From contig CM041465.1 of NCBI GenBank assembly GCA_023213395.1, positions 51,963,741-52,027,740 on the forward strand: a stretch of DNA of 64,000 nt, read 5' to 3'. The notes below the pieces were generated by a model. It did no database searches, had not been told where the DNA came from, and worked only from the letters and a program-made list of their open reading frames with translations. Positions 22,921 through 34,229 of this stretch are shown here, piece by piece. Origin of the DNA: Cycas panzhihuaensis. Lineage: Eukaryota; Cycadophyta. The position numbers were made by a program, and so were the translations under genes. Each line of letters begins with the position of its first letter. Positions within the stretch are counted from its first letter, which is position 1.

Positions 22921-24330
22921 CGTCCTTTTATTTTTTATATTTTTATATTTTTTATAAAGTTTTAAAAAAATAAACTAAATCTTATAAACTTCTAAATCCA
23001 GGGTTTAAAGATATAAGATGCCTTACGATTTAGCCCCCAGTCACATCCCTTCACGTGACCTTTATCTTTATTTCAAAGGGACCAATTCATTTTTATAAAC
23101 TTTTTAATTTTAAAAATTTTTCCATTTTACATGGGGTACCTGGAAAAGTTTTGCCATAACTCTTCAATAGGACATCAGTTTCTGACAAAACCTATCCCAT
23201 TGCATCTATAATTTTCTGTAGTATGATTTTTACTGGTCATATGACCTATTTGGTGCTGATTTGACCCATTTTCAGTCAATTTAAAGTCAATCAGCAATTT
23301 TTTTAGCCTTTTTTAACTATTTTTATAAAATCACTTTTTTGTCAGATTATATTTTATCACCAGTTGATTATTTTCTACTCAGATCTATTCAAAAATCATC
23401 TATTATCAACAAGATTCATTATCATTTATTTATCTTAATTTTTAAGAATTATTTTAATCATTATTTTAATCGACCAAAGTGACACTTTAGTGTTTTTTAG
23501 CACCTTTTACACATTTTACCATAAAAGTACTTGTTGCCATTTTCATTATAACTTTTCTGTTTTACATCAGAATTCAGATCCGTTAGTTTTCTTAGGAATC
23601 TGACTCACTCCTCTTCGAATTAAAACTATGTTTTATAAGTTTTGAAGTTTTTTTTTAGATTTTAAAAACCATTAAAGTTGAGGTACTTAATAGCCTCCAA
23701 TCTGGCATTGTTACACATTTTATATATATTATTTCTCAAATTTTCAATTGAAAAGTATATTAAGCAGCTTTCTAAACTATAATTGATCATTTTACAGCAT
23801 TCTACAAGTTTTTACTAGTATTTTTATAATATTTTGAGTCATAGGCTCCCATTAGGCCTAAAAAAGAGGATTGTACTTTTGGTTCATTAAATCTTGACTT
23901 ATAAGAACCTATTTTCAAAACGGTCAATTCCATTGAATAGTTTTTTTGTTGATATTCATACTAGTAAAGTTTCACTTTATTCTACCATCGTTTAGTACAG
24001 CTTTGAAGCTACTAAACTTGAGCATTTTAGTATATCCTAACAAAAATTCATTATCAAGTAAGTGATAAGCCAATTGGACCTATAACTTATTTCAAATTTT
24101 ATCTAAAATTATATCTTATAAGTTTGTCATTTATTTGAAATGCATTTTATTCATTCTTATTGAAAAAATCATTTACTTTGCATTCACTTTCCAAGGCATT
24201 TTTTCATTTTCAAAGGGCATTACATTTCTTTCAAAGAGTATATTTGACATCATATAAGTTTATTCATTTATTGAGTTTTTTTGACTTGGTAAAAGCATAT
24301 CCCTTTCTATGTACTAAAGTGTTTTGGTAA
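22921..24330. other. Non-coding leader of copia E
   Basis: AT-rich sequence with stops in all frames between the captured fragments and the gag remnant. Sentence-like blocks such as CCATAACTCTTCAATAGG resemble the leader of copia J (41280-41700), as expected for a long copia leader. No regulatory site could be supported. Confidence 0.4.
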
Positions 24331-24344
24331 AATAGCAGTCAATC

Positions 24345-24725
24345 TTGATTAAGTACAATTTCCTATATTTGATGGCTATAATTTTTCACTGTGGCATAAG
24401 ACTATGAAAAATTATTTTATTACGCATGATCTTTGGACTTACTTATATAATGACTATGGTGTTAATATTAAGGAAAACATTAAAAAAGACAATGAAGCAT
24501 TAGCTTTAATATTTTGTACTATAAATGATGATGTCTTTTTTAGAGTTTGTGAATTAACAACTTCTAAATCCGTATGGGATGTCTTGATTTCCACTTATAG
24601 GGGAGATACTCTCAATGCATTTAATATTGATGTTGAGCATGTGAGACAAGTGCTAGAATAGGTGAATCGTAATGAAAAGACCAAGGAAGATTCAAATCAA
24701 ATGCATGATCATCTTGTTGCATAAG
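24345..24725 (+). pseudogene. gag: copia gag remnant of element E (UBN2-type)
   Basis: The frame reads FDGYNFSLWHKTMKNYFITH, then the open stretch 24404-24661 with ALALIFCTINDDVFFRVCEL and SVWDVLISTYRG. These are the signatures of the N-terminal half of copia Gag (W-KM and the AW-L segment). A stop at 24659 and another at about 24722 end it. No zinc knuckle or pol follows; about 330 bp later the polypurine tract and LTR begin. Confidence 0.8.
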
Positions 24726-25057
24726 AACCTGATCCTCTATTTGAGGGGGAGAGATATGATCATATGGCAGCTATTCACAATACAAAGTTTTCAAAAGGCA
24801 AAGTTCAAATTTAAAGTTTTCTTAAAGTTTTAGTTGATAAAATCAAAGTTGTAGCTACATATACACATTTGAATCAAGCTTTATTTACTTATAGTTTTTT
24901 TTGTACCATTCAAAGATGAAGACATACACATTACAAAAAGGATGAGAAGAGTTGATAATGATCAAGCCAAAAGATAAATCTTCGAAGTTTTTTTCAAGTA
25001 TAAATTTCACAAGTTTAAAGAAAAGACATTATTCATGATGATCATTAAGGGGGAGAA

Positions 25058-25445
25058 TGTTGGGGTTAATACTCATCATCCCTCTCCCACTTTCTAATCA
25101 TGAGTGCACACCTCACACTCATCAATTTACACATGTGGGTGCTCATATGTGTAGGTAAGTATAAGGCAAGTTTAATTTGATTTAAGTTAATTTGAGTTAA
25201 GTTATTATTTTATTGTTATTTAAATTTTAGGGATTGAGGAATTTCCCTTCTCCCCCAAATTATATATTTTGAGGGGTGTGTAACCCTGGTGTCTTTAGAC
25301 ACTGCCTACTTTTGAACATTTGTAATGCTCTCTTGCAACAATGGATTGAATACAATGGATCTTGTGTTTATGAAATAATGATGTATTGACTTATGATTAT
25401 CTCTTTTATGTTCTATCATGTTCTCCATCCATTATTTTTCCTATA
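25058..25445 (+). repeat. 3' LTR of copia E with polypurine tract
   Basis: It starts TGTTGGGGTTAATA after the tract ATTAAGGGGGAGAA (25044-25057) and ends CCTATA at 25445, followed by the duplication TAAAG. Confidence 0.92.
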
Positions 25446-26720
25446 TAAAGTTTATAAGTTAGTTCATTCTTAGCCTCTTCCTTCACCTTCTAGATTATAA
25501 GTCTAGATCTATTCTCCTCGTATGGTACCTCTAGATACGGGGGTACCTTTACCATACCTATTCAAGGTAACCTTAGTCCTTCTTGTGCTCTAACTTTTTA
25601 TCAAATAGGTTTACCTTCATCGATATCATAATCTATTTGTTCCTATCCTATTAGGGTATCCCCCTCTCATCTTGTTACATCTTCAACTTAATTATTAGTT
25701 TATTTATCCCATAGAGTTATACCATAAGGTGTTAGATCTCACATTTTCTCTCCTAGAGTACTTAATGTAGCCCCTTCTTCCCAACATTTCCCTCATACCC
25801 ATCATGTTCATCCTTACATTTTAATTATTCAATCTTAAGTTTTGGAGGTTGCTAATCCTACTTCCTCATCTCATATTCCTAGATCTACTCCATAGCCAAT
25901 CCTTTTTCTTTCATTTAACCCTATTCTTCCTCAATATCTTATGCCATAAACCAGTTCTGTGGTTAATCTCATAGCTTAGTTTAAGCCTTCACCCACTCTC
26001 TTATCCCATTCTTTTTCTCAACAATAACAACCTGCCCCTTCTACCACTCCACATCCATCATCCTTTCCTCAACATATCATTACATTAAGGCTAAGGAAAC
26101 CTTTTATAGACTACATGAAGTTTCCCTTTCTATGTGAGGTTCTATTATCCCTAATATCTTCATTCTTTCCAGAGTTGCCCAAAATTTTGGGTGACTCCTC
26201 CCAAGACCAAACTTATCATATATAATAGTTCACACTTTCTTGTGTAGATTTCATGTTGTATAATTATGTCATAATGTGCTTGTTTCCTTAATCACTTTGA
26301 GGTGATGCCTTGAAATAGTTTTATCAACTTCCCTTAGCCTTTGTTCTCTCATTTCAATAATTAGTTGATTCTTTTATTAATTATTTTGATGTACTAAGAC
26401 CTTTCAGATTTGACATCAAATCTCTTTTGGCTATCAAGCAAAATCATAATGAAACTTCTAGGGATTGTGTGAGAAGGTTCTAAAACCAAGTGCATACTTG
26501 TCATTCATGTCTTGATCATAGTCTCCTTTTTGATGTATTTACTAATGCTTTGAGGCCATATGATATCTTAAAGTTCTTAAGCTTGGTCCTCAAAGTTATA
26601 AAAAAGCTATTGATCATTGTTTAGCTTTATAAACTTTTAAAATTCAGGTAGGTATTAAGATGGTTGGGAAACTTGTTCCCTCTAAAGAAACCATTTAAGA
26701 AACTAAGTCCCCCTATCATG
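25446..26720 (+). pseudogene. gag: gag of Tat B, right part with capsid domain
   Basis: After copia E the gag resumes. The capsid domain is at about 26290-26560: GDALK, a stop, FYQLPLA..SF, then FINYFDVLRPF and LLAIKQNHNETSRDCVRRF. These correspond to the domain of A at 2007-2190. There are multiple stops and frame changes. Confidence 0.75.
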
Positions 26721-27539
26721 AACCTACATATGATCACTTAACTTCTTATATTAGATTGTTGGAGCATGAGATCAATACCAAGTTGTGTGTTGATGGTCCT
26801 ACACTAAGTTAATCCTCTTAAGAGATGAAAGTAATTCATCTTACTAAAGGAAGGAAGAAACAAGTTCCTCCTCCTCCTTTTAGGAAGACTAAGTGATATC
26901 CTTACTATTAAATGGATACCCATAATAGAAGTGAACATTGTATGGTTCAAACTTTAACTTAAAATATGAGTGTTTAAGTAAATCATCCTTCCAAGTCATC
27001 CTAATAGAAAATGATTCATAAAGATCCCTTACCTTAACATTAGGATAAAAGAAATAAAGATGACAAGAGCAAGAAAAAATAGGTTCAAGATGAGCCTTCT
27101 AATTCTGATTTATCTAAGAAGACTACTACTTCCCTTAACCCTTTAACAAAATAAACTAGTAATCAATCTCAGCTACCTCCCAAAGTTGGTGAGACTAAGA
27201 GAACAATTAACATGGTGGAGATAATAAAGAGTGCATGTCTATCTAAATTATCCAATGATTCGATGGAAAAGAACCCTAACTTTTGACCTCTTATACGTCT
27301 ACATCCAATTAGGTTTAGATCCATTCCTTCTAGTATAAAGGATGGATCATTCTCTTTGGTTGATAAATTAAAGACTATTCCTACTGGTATTTTAGTTATA
27401 GATTTGTTGAAGTATTACCTCGAGTAATGTCAGCTCTTATTTGATGCATTAGCAGTTCCTACTATAGTCTCTTCATTTGCTTTTATGTTTTTTTTTTACT
27501 TAGCCACCTTGCCTAATCATAGCACTTATACCCTAAATA
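26721..27539 (+). pseudogene. gag C-terminal and pre-protease region of Tat B
   Basis: This spans the interval between the gag domain and protease, equivalent to 2334-3410 in A. A Lys-rich stretch (about 27045-27090) replaces the Ser/Arg-rich section. All frames have stops. Confidence 0.5.
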
Positions 27540-27920
27540 ACATACCTCCATTTTATATTAAGGCAATAAAGGATAACATCAACATTAAACATGTCATCAT
27601 TGATTAGAGATCATACATTAATGTAATTCCTCTTCGTCTAATTGAGGATTTAGAAATTTCAATCTTTAATTCATATGAGTGGATTTGTCAAGGATATGAT
27701 AAAAACTAGAAACTTTCCCTCAGTTAAGTCACTCTTCCCTTGACTATGGAAGAAAAGGCAATTCTTACTGAATTGATCATCATTGATCTTGATTTAGAAT
27801 ACAACATCCTTTTGGCTAAACCATAGATTACCCAAATGGCTACTATTTTCTCTTTCTTTTTTGGTGAACTTATGTTTATCCATGATGGATAATTAAAGAT
27901 TGTAAAACAAAAACTAAAAC
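27540..27920 (+). pseudogene. pro: Retropepsin of Tat B, inactive
   Basis: The frame IKHVIID, a stop, RSYINVIPLRLIEDL aligns with IVKRTIVDNGSSVNAMP of A, so the residue after the catalytic Asp is now a stop. Downstream, DLDLEYNILLAKP matches YNLLLGRPW, and MFIHDG matches the KFVHEG segment. Confidence 0.75.
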
Positions 27921-29039
27921 TAATTAAATAGTCAGTCCTACTTATTAAGACCCTTTTTTAGCCCAGTGAGTCATCAAACTCCTCTAAGTATTTCTTTTAA
28001 TCATTAGGTTTAAGCCAATACTTTACCATTGAAACTCCTCCTCTTCAAGGAGAAGTAAAGGATGTTGATTTAGAGGAGATTGTCATTATTTCACTAGATT
28101 CTTCATTTACTTCTTGGTCTTTAGGTCTAACTTATCAATCTTCGGTTTCATCTCCTTCTTGTAATGAAGAAACAATTCCATGTCTTATTATATCTTATGA
28201 GGAAATGCCTGTGAGCTAAACTATTGATATAAATATTCCCCTCTTTACTCAAAGTTATTTCTCATAGGTCTTGTGTTTTTCTTTAATGGAAAATGCTTTG
28301 GTTTCTTCCACTACAAGTGATCCTTCAACTCATCATATAATTTCTCTTCCATATCGTGTGCCTGTTAATGTTATGTCTCTTTTCTCTCAGTCCCCTCTTT
28401 TTGTCACATAGCTAAATAGGCATGAGACAAAGATGTTGTAAAGACACCCAAACTTAGAATCAAATGATGACTTTATTAATTCATGTGATGTGCTTTAGAG
28501 TGATCAAAGTACCCCCACTCAAATACAAGAAATAAATTTGGTTTCTATTATTTCCTTTTTTTTCTTATTCTTTTGTGGATGTTTCTCAATCATCCCTCAT
28601 CTTAATGTCTTTGTCTAATTAAGATTGCCATTCTTATCATTAGGAATTTAAATGAACCTTTATATTGACCTAGGAATTTATTAATAGGCCTATTCCTTTC
28701 TCTCAAGTTTCTTCAATCATTAAGTTTGTTCCCACTTATCCAGACTCTTTAGTTGATTCTCCCTTATATTTTAATTCATCTTCTTTGTCTACTAATCTAC
28801 TAAGAAATTTACTCCTTGTCAATCTTTTTTACTTAGATTACTTTAAAAATGATGAGGCAATTCTTGAGCATCTAGCAAGATGATCCCCTAACCTTCTCTC
28901 TAGACATTATAGGTTGGTTTTTTTAAAGGTAATATGATCTTATTCACTATTAGTTGAACATTCCTAATCTCAAGAGATAGTTTCCCTTATAGACCCTACT
29001 CCTCCATATTTTAAAGAGGGAAATGTTATGTTCATGGAA
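27921..29039 (+). other. PR-RT linker of Tat B
   Basis: About 1.1 kb of degenerate sequence between protease and RT. Tat elements have long variable linkers here; element A is cut within the equivalent region. No domain is recognised. Confidence 0.5.
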
Positions 29040-30540
29040 CAGACTATAGACATTGCCTTAGAACTTAGTGATACCCTTAAAATTATTAAATTGGGTGCTA
29101 GTTATACTCCTCAAGAGTTCACTTAATTTAAGGATCTTTTTCATGAGTTCCATTTAGTTTTTGCTTGGGACTATAATATTATGCACGATCTTGATCCCTA
29201 AGTTGTTGAACATAATATCACTATCACTCCCACTGTTAAACCTAAACACCAAAAATTGTAATCTATTCACCCATATTTTTTGCTATTATCAAATGAGAAG
29301 TAGATAAATTATTAAGAGTTAGGTTTATTAAGAGTGTGGATTATTCTCAATGGGTTTCTAATATAGTTCTAATTGCAAAGAAAAATGGTTTAATCTGAAT
29401 TTGTATTGACTTCTAAGACATTAATGATGATTGTCCCAAAGATAATTTTCCTCTCTTTTTTCTTGATCAGATTTAGGATCAAATGATTGATTTCAAGGTG
29501 ATATCCCTTATGGATGACTTTTTGTGTTACAATCAAATCTCCATTTTACCTTGAGATCGTCATAAAATTATATGTACTACTCCTTGGGGTACTTTCGTTT
29601 ATAAGGTCATGCCTTTTGGGTTGAAAAATGCTGGTGCTACTTATCAAAGAGTAATGGTTTATATTTTTCATGATCTAATCGACAATATTATTATTATATA
29701 CTTAGATGATATGATCACTATTTCTTGCAAAAGACATGATCATATCCATGACTTAAGAATATTTTTTAAAAGATGTAGAAAATTTCATTTATGTATTAAT
29801 CTATATAAATGTGTATTTATTGTGATATTAGGAAGAATGTTAAGTAACATTGTCTCCCATGATAGGATTAGAATATACCTCAACAAAAACAGGGCAATTG
29901 TTGATATTCCCCCTCCTAAAAATAAAAAATAGATTAAATCCTTTTTAAGTAAACTTAGTTTTTATAGACTTTTTATTGCCAATTTTGCTTCAGATGCCAA
30001 GCCTATCATGAATCTTTTAAAGAAAGATATTGAATTATAGTAGACTCCTCAAGCTCAAGAGTCCTTTGACAAATTAAAACAAACCTTAATCTTAGCACCT
30101 GTGCTTGCTCCACTAAGGTTTGTTAAATCTTTTATCTTATATACTTCATCTATATAAGAATCATTAGCATGTATGTTGGCATAAGAGGATGATTTTAGTA
30201 AAGAATGAATAATCTACTTCATTAGTAAGACTTTAGTGGCTACTAAACTTCATTATCTTTTTCTTAAAAAGGAATGTCTTGCCTTTATCTTTACCATTAA
30301 TAAGTTACAGCACTATCTTCTTGGGAATAAGGTCCATCTTATTATCCAATCTAATCTTATTAGATATTTACTTACTAAAATTAACCTTACTAGATGATTA
30401 GGCAAATGGTCCTTATTACTATAAGAATTTGACTTTCAAATCATCAATAGAAAATCTAAGAAAGGCATGGTCATTACAAAGATCACGGTTGATACTCCTC
30501 TTCCCAATCCTATTAATCAACTCGTTGATGATACTCTTCC
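29040..30540 (+). pseudogene. pol: Reverse transcriptase and RNase H of Tat B
   Basis: The best segment is the open frame 29609-29932. It reads MPFGLKNAGATYQRVM and IIIIYLDDM; the catalytic YLDD is intact at 29699-29710. Upstream RT motifs need several frame changes. The RNase H (about 29960-30440) shows LRFVKSFILYTSST, ECLAFIFTINKLQHYLLG and FQIINRK, the last usually followed by DALSR, which is lost. RT copies element RNA to DNA in the particle and RNase H removes the RNA strand. The copy is dead through many stops. Confidence 0.85.
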
Positions 30541-30599
30541 AAACAAGCATATCCTCCATGTCTAGGCCATCCCTTTTGAATATTCATAGTATGTAGAAA

Positions 30600-31790
30600 T
30601 TAAATAATACCTTCATGAGCAATATTTCCCCTCTTCTTCTACATCTAAGAAGAGAAGATAAATTCAAGCCACTATTAGGCAATATCTCTTGCTTGATGGC
30701 ATACTTTATAAATGTTCTTTTGATGGAATTCTATTAAGATGCCTTTCCCTCAACAAAACATTTGTAGCCTTAACAGAATGCCATGAACAAGCATGTGGTG
30801 GACATTTTGGCAGCCAGTCTATGGCCCAACACATTCTTTGTATGGGTTGTTATTGACCCACCTTATTTAAAGGCGCTCATTCTTATATACAAAAGTGTGA
30901 GAAGTGTCAATCCCATGTAACCTTAATACACAAACTTGCATAAGAATTGAAATCAATTATCTCACCTTAACCTTTCTCCCAATGGGGTTTTGATCTCATA
31001 GGTCAAATATTTCTAGCATCATCTAATGGTCATAAGTTTATTATTACTGCAACCAAATACTTTACTAAATAGAGTGGAGCTATTCTATTAGTTACTACAA
31101 TTAGAAAGATAGTTGTCATATTAATTTTTGAATATATCAATTGTAGATTTGGGGTGCTAGATATTATTATTATTATTAATGGGACTTCATTTTGTAATCC
31201 CCATGTCAATGAGTTATGCAATAAATTTCATATTACTCCCAGATTATCAACCCCTTATCACCCTTAGGCAAATGGCCAAGTTAAGGCTTTTAATAAGACC
31301 TTAGCTAAAACCATCGTAACATCTCATAGAGATTGGCATGTCCAACTATTTCTAGCATTATGAGCTTATAGAGCCTTAATTAGAAATACTACAGGCATGA
31401 CACCATTCTCTATAGTTTATGATGCTAAGGCCATCCTCTTAGTAGAAGTTAAGATTCCATCTTTATATGTCTCATTAAAAGAATTCACTAACGAAGAGTT
31501 CTAAAGGGAAACATACCTCTTAGAACTTGAAAAACTAGATGAGACTCTTTTGAAAGTATTGCAAAATAATATAGTATTTAAAGTTAGGATTCAAGCTGCT
31601 CATAATAGGTAGCTTAGGCTTAGAAAGTTCCATGTTAATGATAAAGTTTTGAAGTTAGAATACCTCCATGATAAACAATGGAAGTTTTCTCCTAAGCGGG
31701 CTTGTCCTTATCTAGTAATTGAAGATTTAAATAACAAAGCCTATCAAATCTCAATAATGGAAGGTTTATAATTTAAAAAGTCTATAAACT
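30600..31790 (+). pseudogene. pol: Integrase of Tat B, catalytically dead
   Basis: The HHCC zinc finger is visible at about 30778-30920 (ECHEQACGGHFGSQSM, then CEKCQ). In the catalytic core GFDLIGQIF keeps the first Asp. The second motif, normally TDNG, reads IINGTSF. The third, NGQVKAFNKTLAKTIV, has Lys at the position of the catalytic Glu. Two of the three DDE residues are therefore changed, in addition to stops. The C-terminal part reads LRKFHVNDKVLK. Confidence 0.85.
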
Positions 31791-32890
31791 CTCAAATATT
31801 TGAGGAAGTTTTATGCCTAGTGGTATTGTCTATCTCTACAATAAGGATAAACTACAACTCCAAATTCTTTTCTTATCTAATAAGCAAAAACTACAGGCAA
31901 TTCCTTTTCTTAATCTTTTCTCATCCTTTCTTAATCTATTCTTACTTTTATAAAAGATTTAATTCATGATCATATAGGTCTATTACTCTATTTAATATAT
32001 GCATTGATTATGAGTAGTCTTCTTTGAGGGTATTGGTCTTTTTCTCTTTTGAGCTCCATACTCAAGAAAGAATTTGGGCCCCCAGCTTTGTCATTTATCT
32101 TCATCCTTGAAAAGATAGACTTCTTCATTAGCTTTAGATACTTTATTAGTTGCTCAAATTATACCTTTACTTACTAGTCCTTCATCTTGAGGATTCCTTC
32201 TTAGTTATTTATCACCTACTATTTTCTTTTATTTTATTTTCTTTTTAATTTATCCCAGCTCTCTCTATCTATATTTTGAGGTAAATACTCATTCTGTTGC
32301 CTTCCCTTTATGTTTAGAGACACCATGATTTTGATTTCCTTTTCTTCCCATGGTTTAATCCTTAATGAGATTGGTCTCTTATTTATTTTAATTTCATTGA
32401 AAAGGATAAATCCTTACTACACTAAGTAAAAGAACTTCATAATTATAATTGGATGGTTATAAGTCTTTTCTTATAAATTACAAAAAAAAAAAAAAAAAAA
32501 GTGAAAGGTAAATGTTTATTTTAAAAAAAAAAAAGATAAAAAAGAAAAAATAAAGAGCATAAAAAAAAAGTATATTGTTATCATCCTCTTATAACCCAGG
32601 GCAAGTCATGTAACGACTTTATCCCCACCTATCCACATAATAGGTTGGGTTCATTTGGATGAGCCATTCAGGATGTTTGAGTCTAGTTGGTTAGGTCCAC
32701 TATGGCCTTAGTTATGATCAAACCTTCCCTGATACCTTTTATTCTTGTTGATTATGACTATCCTAATTATAATTTTTCTTTTTTCTCATTACATTCAGAA
32801 CCAACCTCTTTCACTACCATCTCCTTATTGATTGATTCTTATACTCTCCTTTGTTGATCGTATTGTCTCCAAATGTTGGTCCTATTTTCC
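31791..32890 (+). other. Spacer between integrase and archaeal-type RNase H in Tat B
   Basis: No domain found. The position matches the variable region seen in Tat elements before the second RNase H. An A-rich stretch with runs of 18 and 12 A lies at 32481-32570. Confidence 0.5.
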
Positions 32891-32894
32891 CATG

Positions 32895-33294
32895 ACATTA
32901 AGTATTTTTACTGATGGAGGTAGTAGAAGCAACCCAAGACCATCAACTACCACTTGGGTGATCTATGTCTAATTAGAAAATTCTCTCCTCTCAGCTGGCG
33001 TATTTATACCCAAAGCAACTAATAATAAATCCAAATATTTTTCCATTATTAGAGTCTTATTTGGTATTTCTCATTCTTATCTTAGACCCATTATCATTTA
33101 TTCTAATTATTAGATTGTAGTCTATCAGTTAGTTGAGATATATTAGGCGCACCCTTCACGACACCTTATTATTCACCATCATGCTTCATCATTGATGTCA
33201 TTATTCTCTTTAGTCACTATCTAATTCATTCCTTAGATCTTTAATATTAAAGTTGATGCTCTTGTCTCTTTTATCTTAGATGATCATTATGATT
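32895..33294 (+). pseudogene. Archaeal-type RNase H (aRNH) of Tat B
   Basis: The sequence reads FTDGGSRSNPRPSTTTWVIY, a stop, and later GVFIPKATNNKSKY and VDALVSFILDD. FTDGGSRGNP and NNEAEY are the hallmarks of the second RNase H acquired by the Tat lineage; here Glu of NNEAEY is Ser. Three copies of this domain occur in the window (B, C, D). Confidence 0.8.
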
Positions 33295-34116
33295 GACTTT
33301 CATCTTTTAGCTGGGGGCACCCTACTCTAGAATGAGTATAAACTACCACTATGTAAAGAGTATGAACTACTAGTTTTTGAGGATAAAGTTTTAAGTAATG
33401 TGGAGATTAAGATTATAGATTTAGGAATGAAATAAAGTGTTAGAAAGGATAAATCCACACATGAATGATAGGCCATGGAGGATTTTAGTAGGGGACAATA
33501 TCCTAAAAGCTTCTAGTCCATAGAAGGAGCCAATGAAGAATCCAATATACTAAAAAACCTTATTGTTTATTGAGTGAGATTAATCTTTCATTATATAAAT
33601 AACATGTTTTTCTTATGATATATTATATGAATATGGATTTCACTCTATATTTATACAATCTATTAAGAGTATAAAATGAATTATGTGAGTTTTTCTTTTC
33701 AGACTTATATTATTCCATCTTCTACTTTTATAAACCTATTACCATCTATTTTAAGTGGTTTTATATTTATAGAAATAAAATTAGTAATCCTTTCCATATA
33801 CTTCCTTTTATCTTTTATTTATCTCCCACCCTTCATTATTCCTTATAATATTTTCTTTTTAAGACCTTTTTTTCACTCTAGAATGAGTATAAACTACCAT
33901 ATACATACAAATCAAAAAATTCAAAAAAATATAAAGTGATAAAAGAACAAAAAAAGAGAAAAATTATATAAAATCAATATATGTTTTCATGGATCATCAC
34001 ATCGATAAATATATATCATGTTTAGTTTATAAAAGGGAAATAAAAGGTGGAAAGAGTTTAGAGTTAATCATCCATTATACACAAGGTTTGAAGAAAAATT
34101 GTCAACATACACATAC

Positions 34117-34119
<3 letters not shown>
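33295..34119 (+). other. 3' UTR of Tat B with a 25-bp direct repeat
   Basis: A G-run GCTGGGGGCACC follows the aRNH stop. A 25-bp segment with the core GAGTATAAACTACCA occurs at 33324-33348 and again, identical, at 33875-33899. The core resembles GAGCCTAAACTACCA of the satellite in A. The ORF at 33676-33939 shows no domain. Confidence 0.55.
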
Positions 34120-34184
<65 letters not shown>

Positions 34185-34212
34185 TATATATATATATATA
34201 GATATATATATA
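34120..34212. repeat. (TA)n microsatellite
   Basis: About 31 TA units (34120-34181) are followed by interrupted TA/GATA units to 34212. It lies beyond the 3' end of PMD copy 2 (minus strand). Two short ORFs on it encode only Tyr-Ile repeats and are not genes. Confidence 0.95.
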
Positions 34213-34229
34213 GTACATTTGTCACTCAT

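Larger units (their letters stand above)
19434..25445 (+). mobile_element. Copia-type element E carrying captured host gene fragments
   Basis: Two LTRs of 393 and 388 bp flank 5.2 kb. The target duplication TAAAG is exact at 19429-19433 and 25446-25450, and the interrupted Tat gag resumes on the right. After a degenerate initiator-Met primer site comes a long leader with antisense host-gene pieces (about 21478-22920), then a copia gag remnant, a polypurine tract and the 3' LTR. Protease, integrase, RT and RNase H are absent, so this copy relied on enzymes from another element. Confidence 0.9.
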
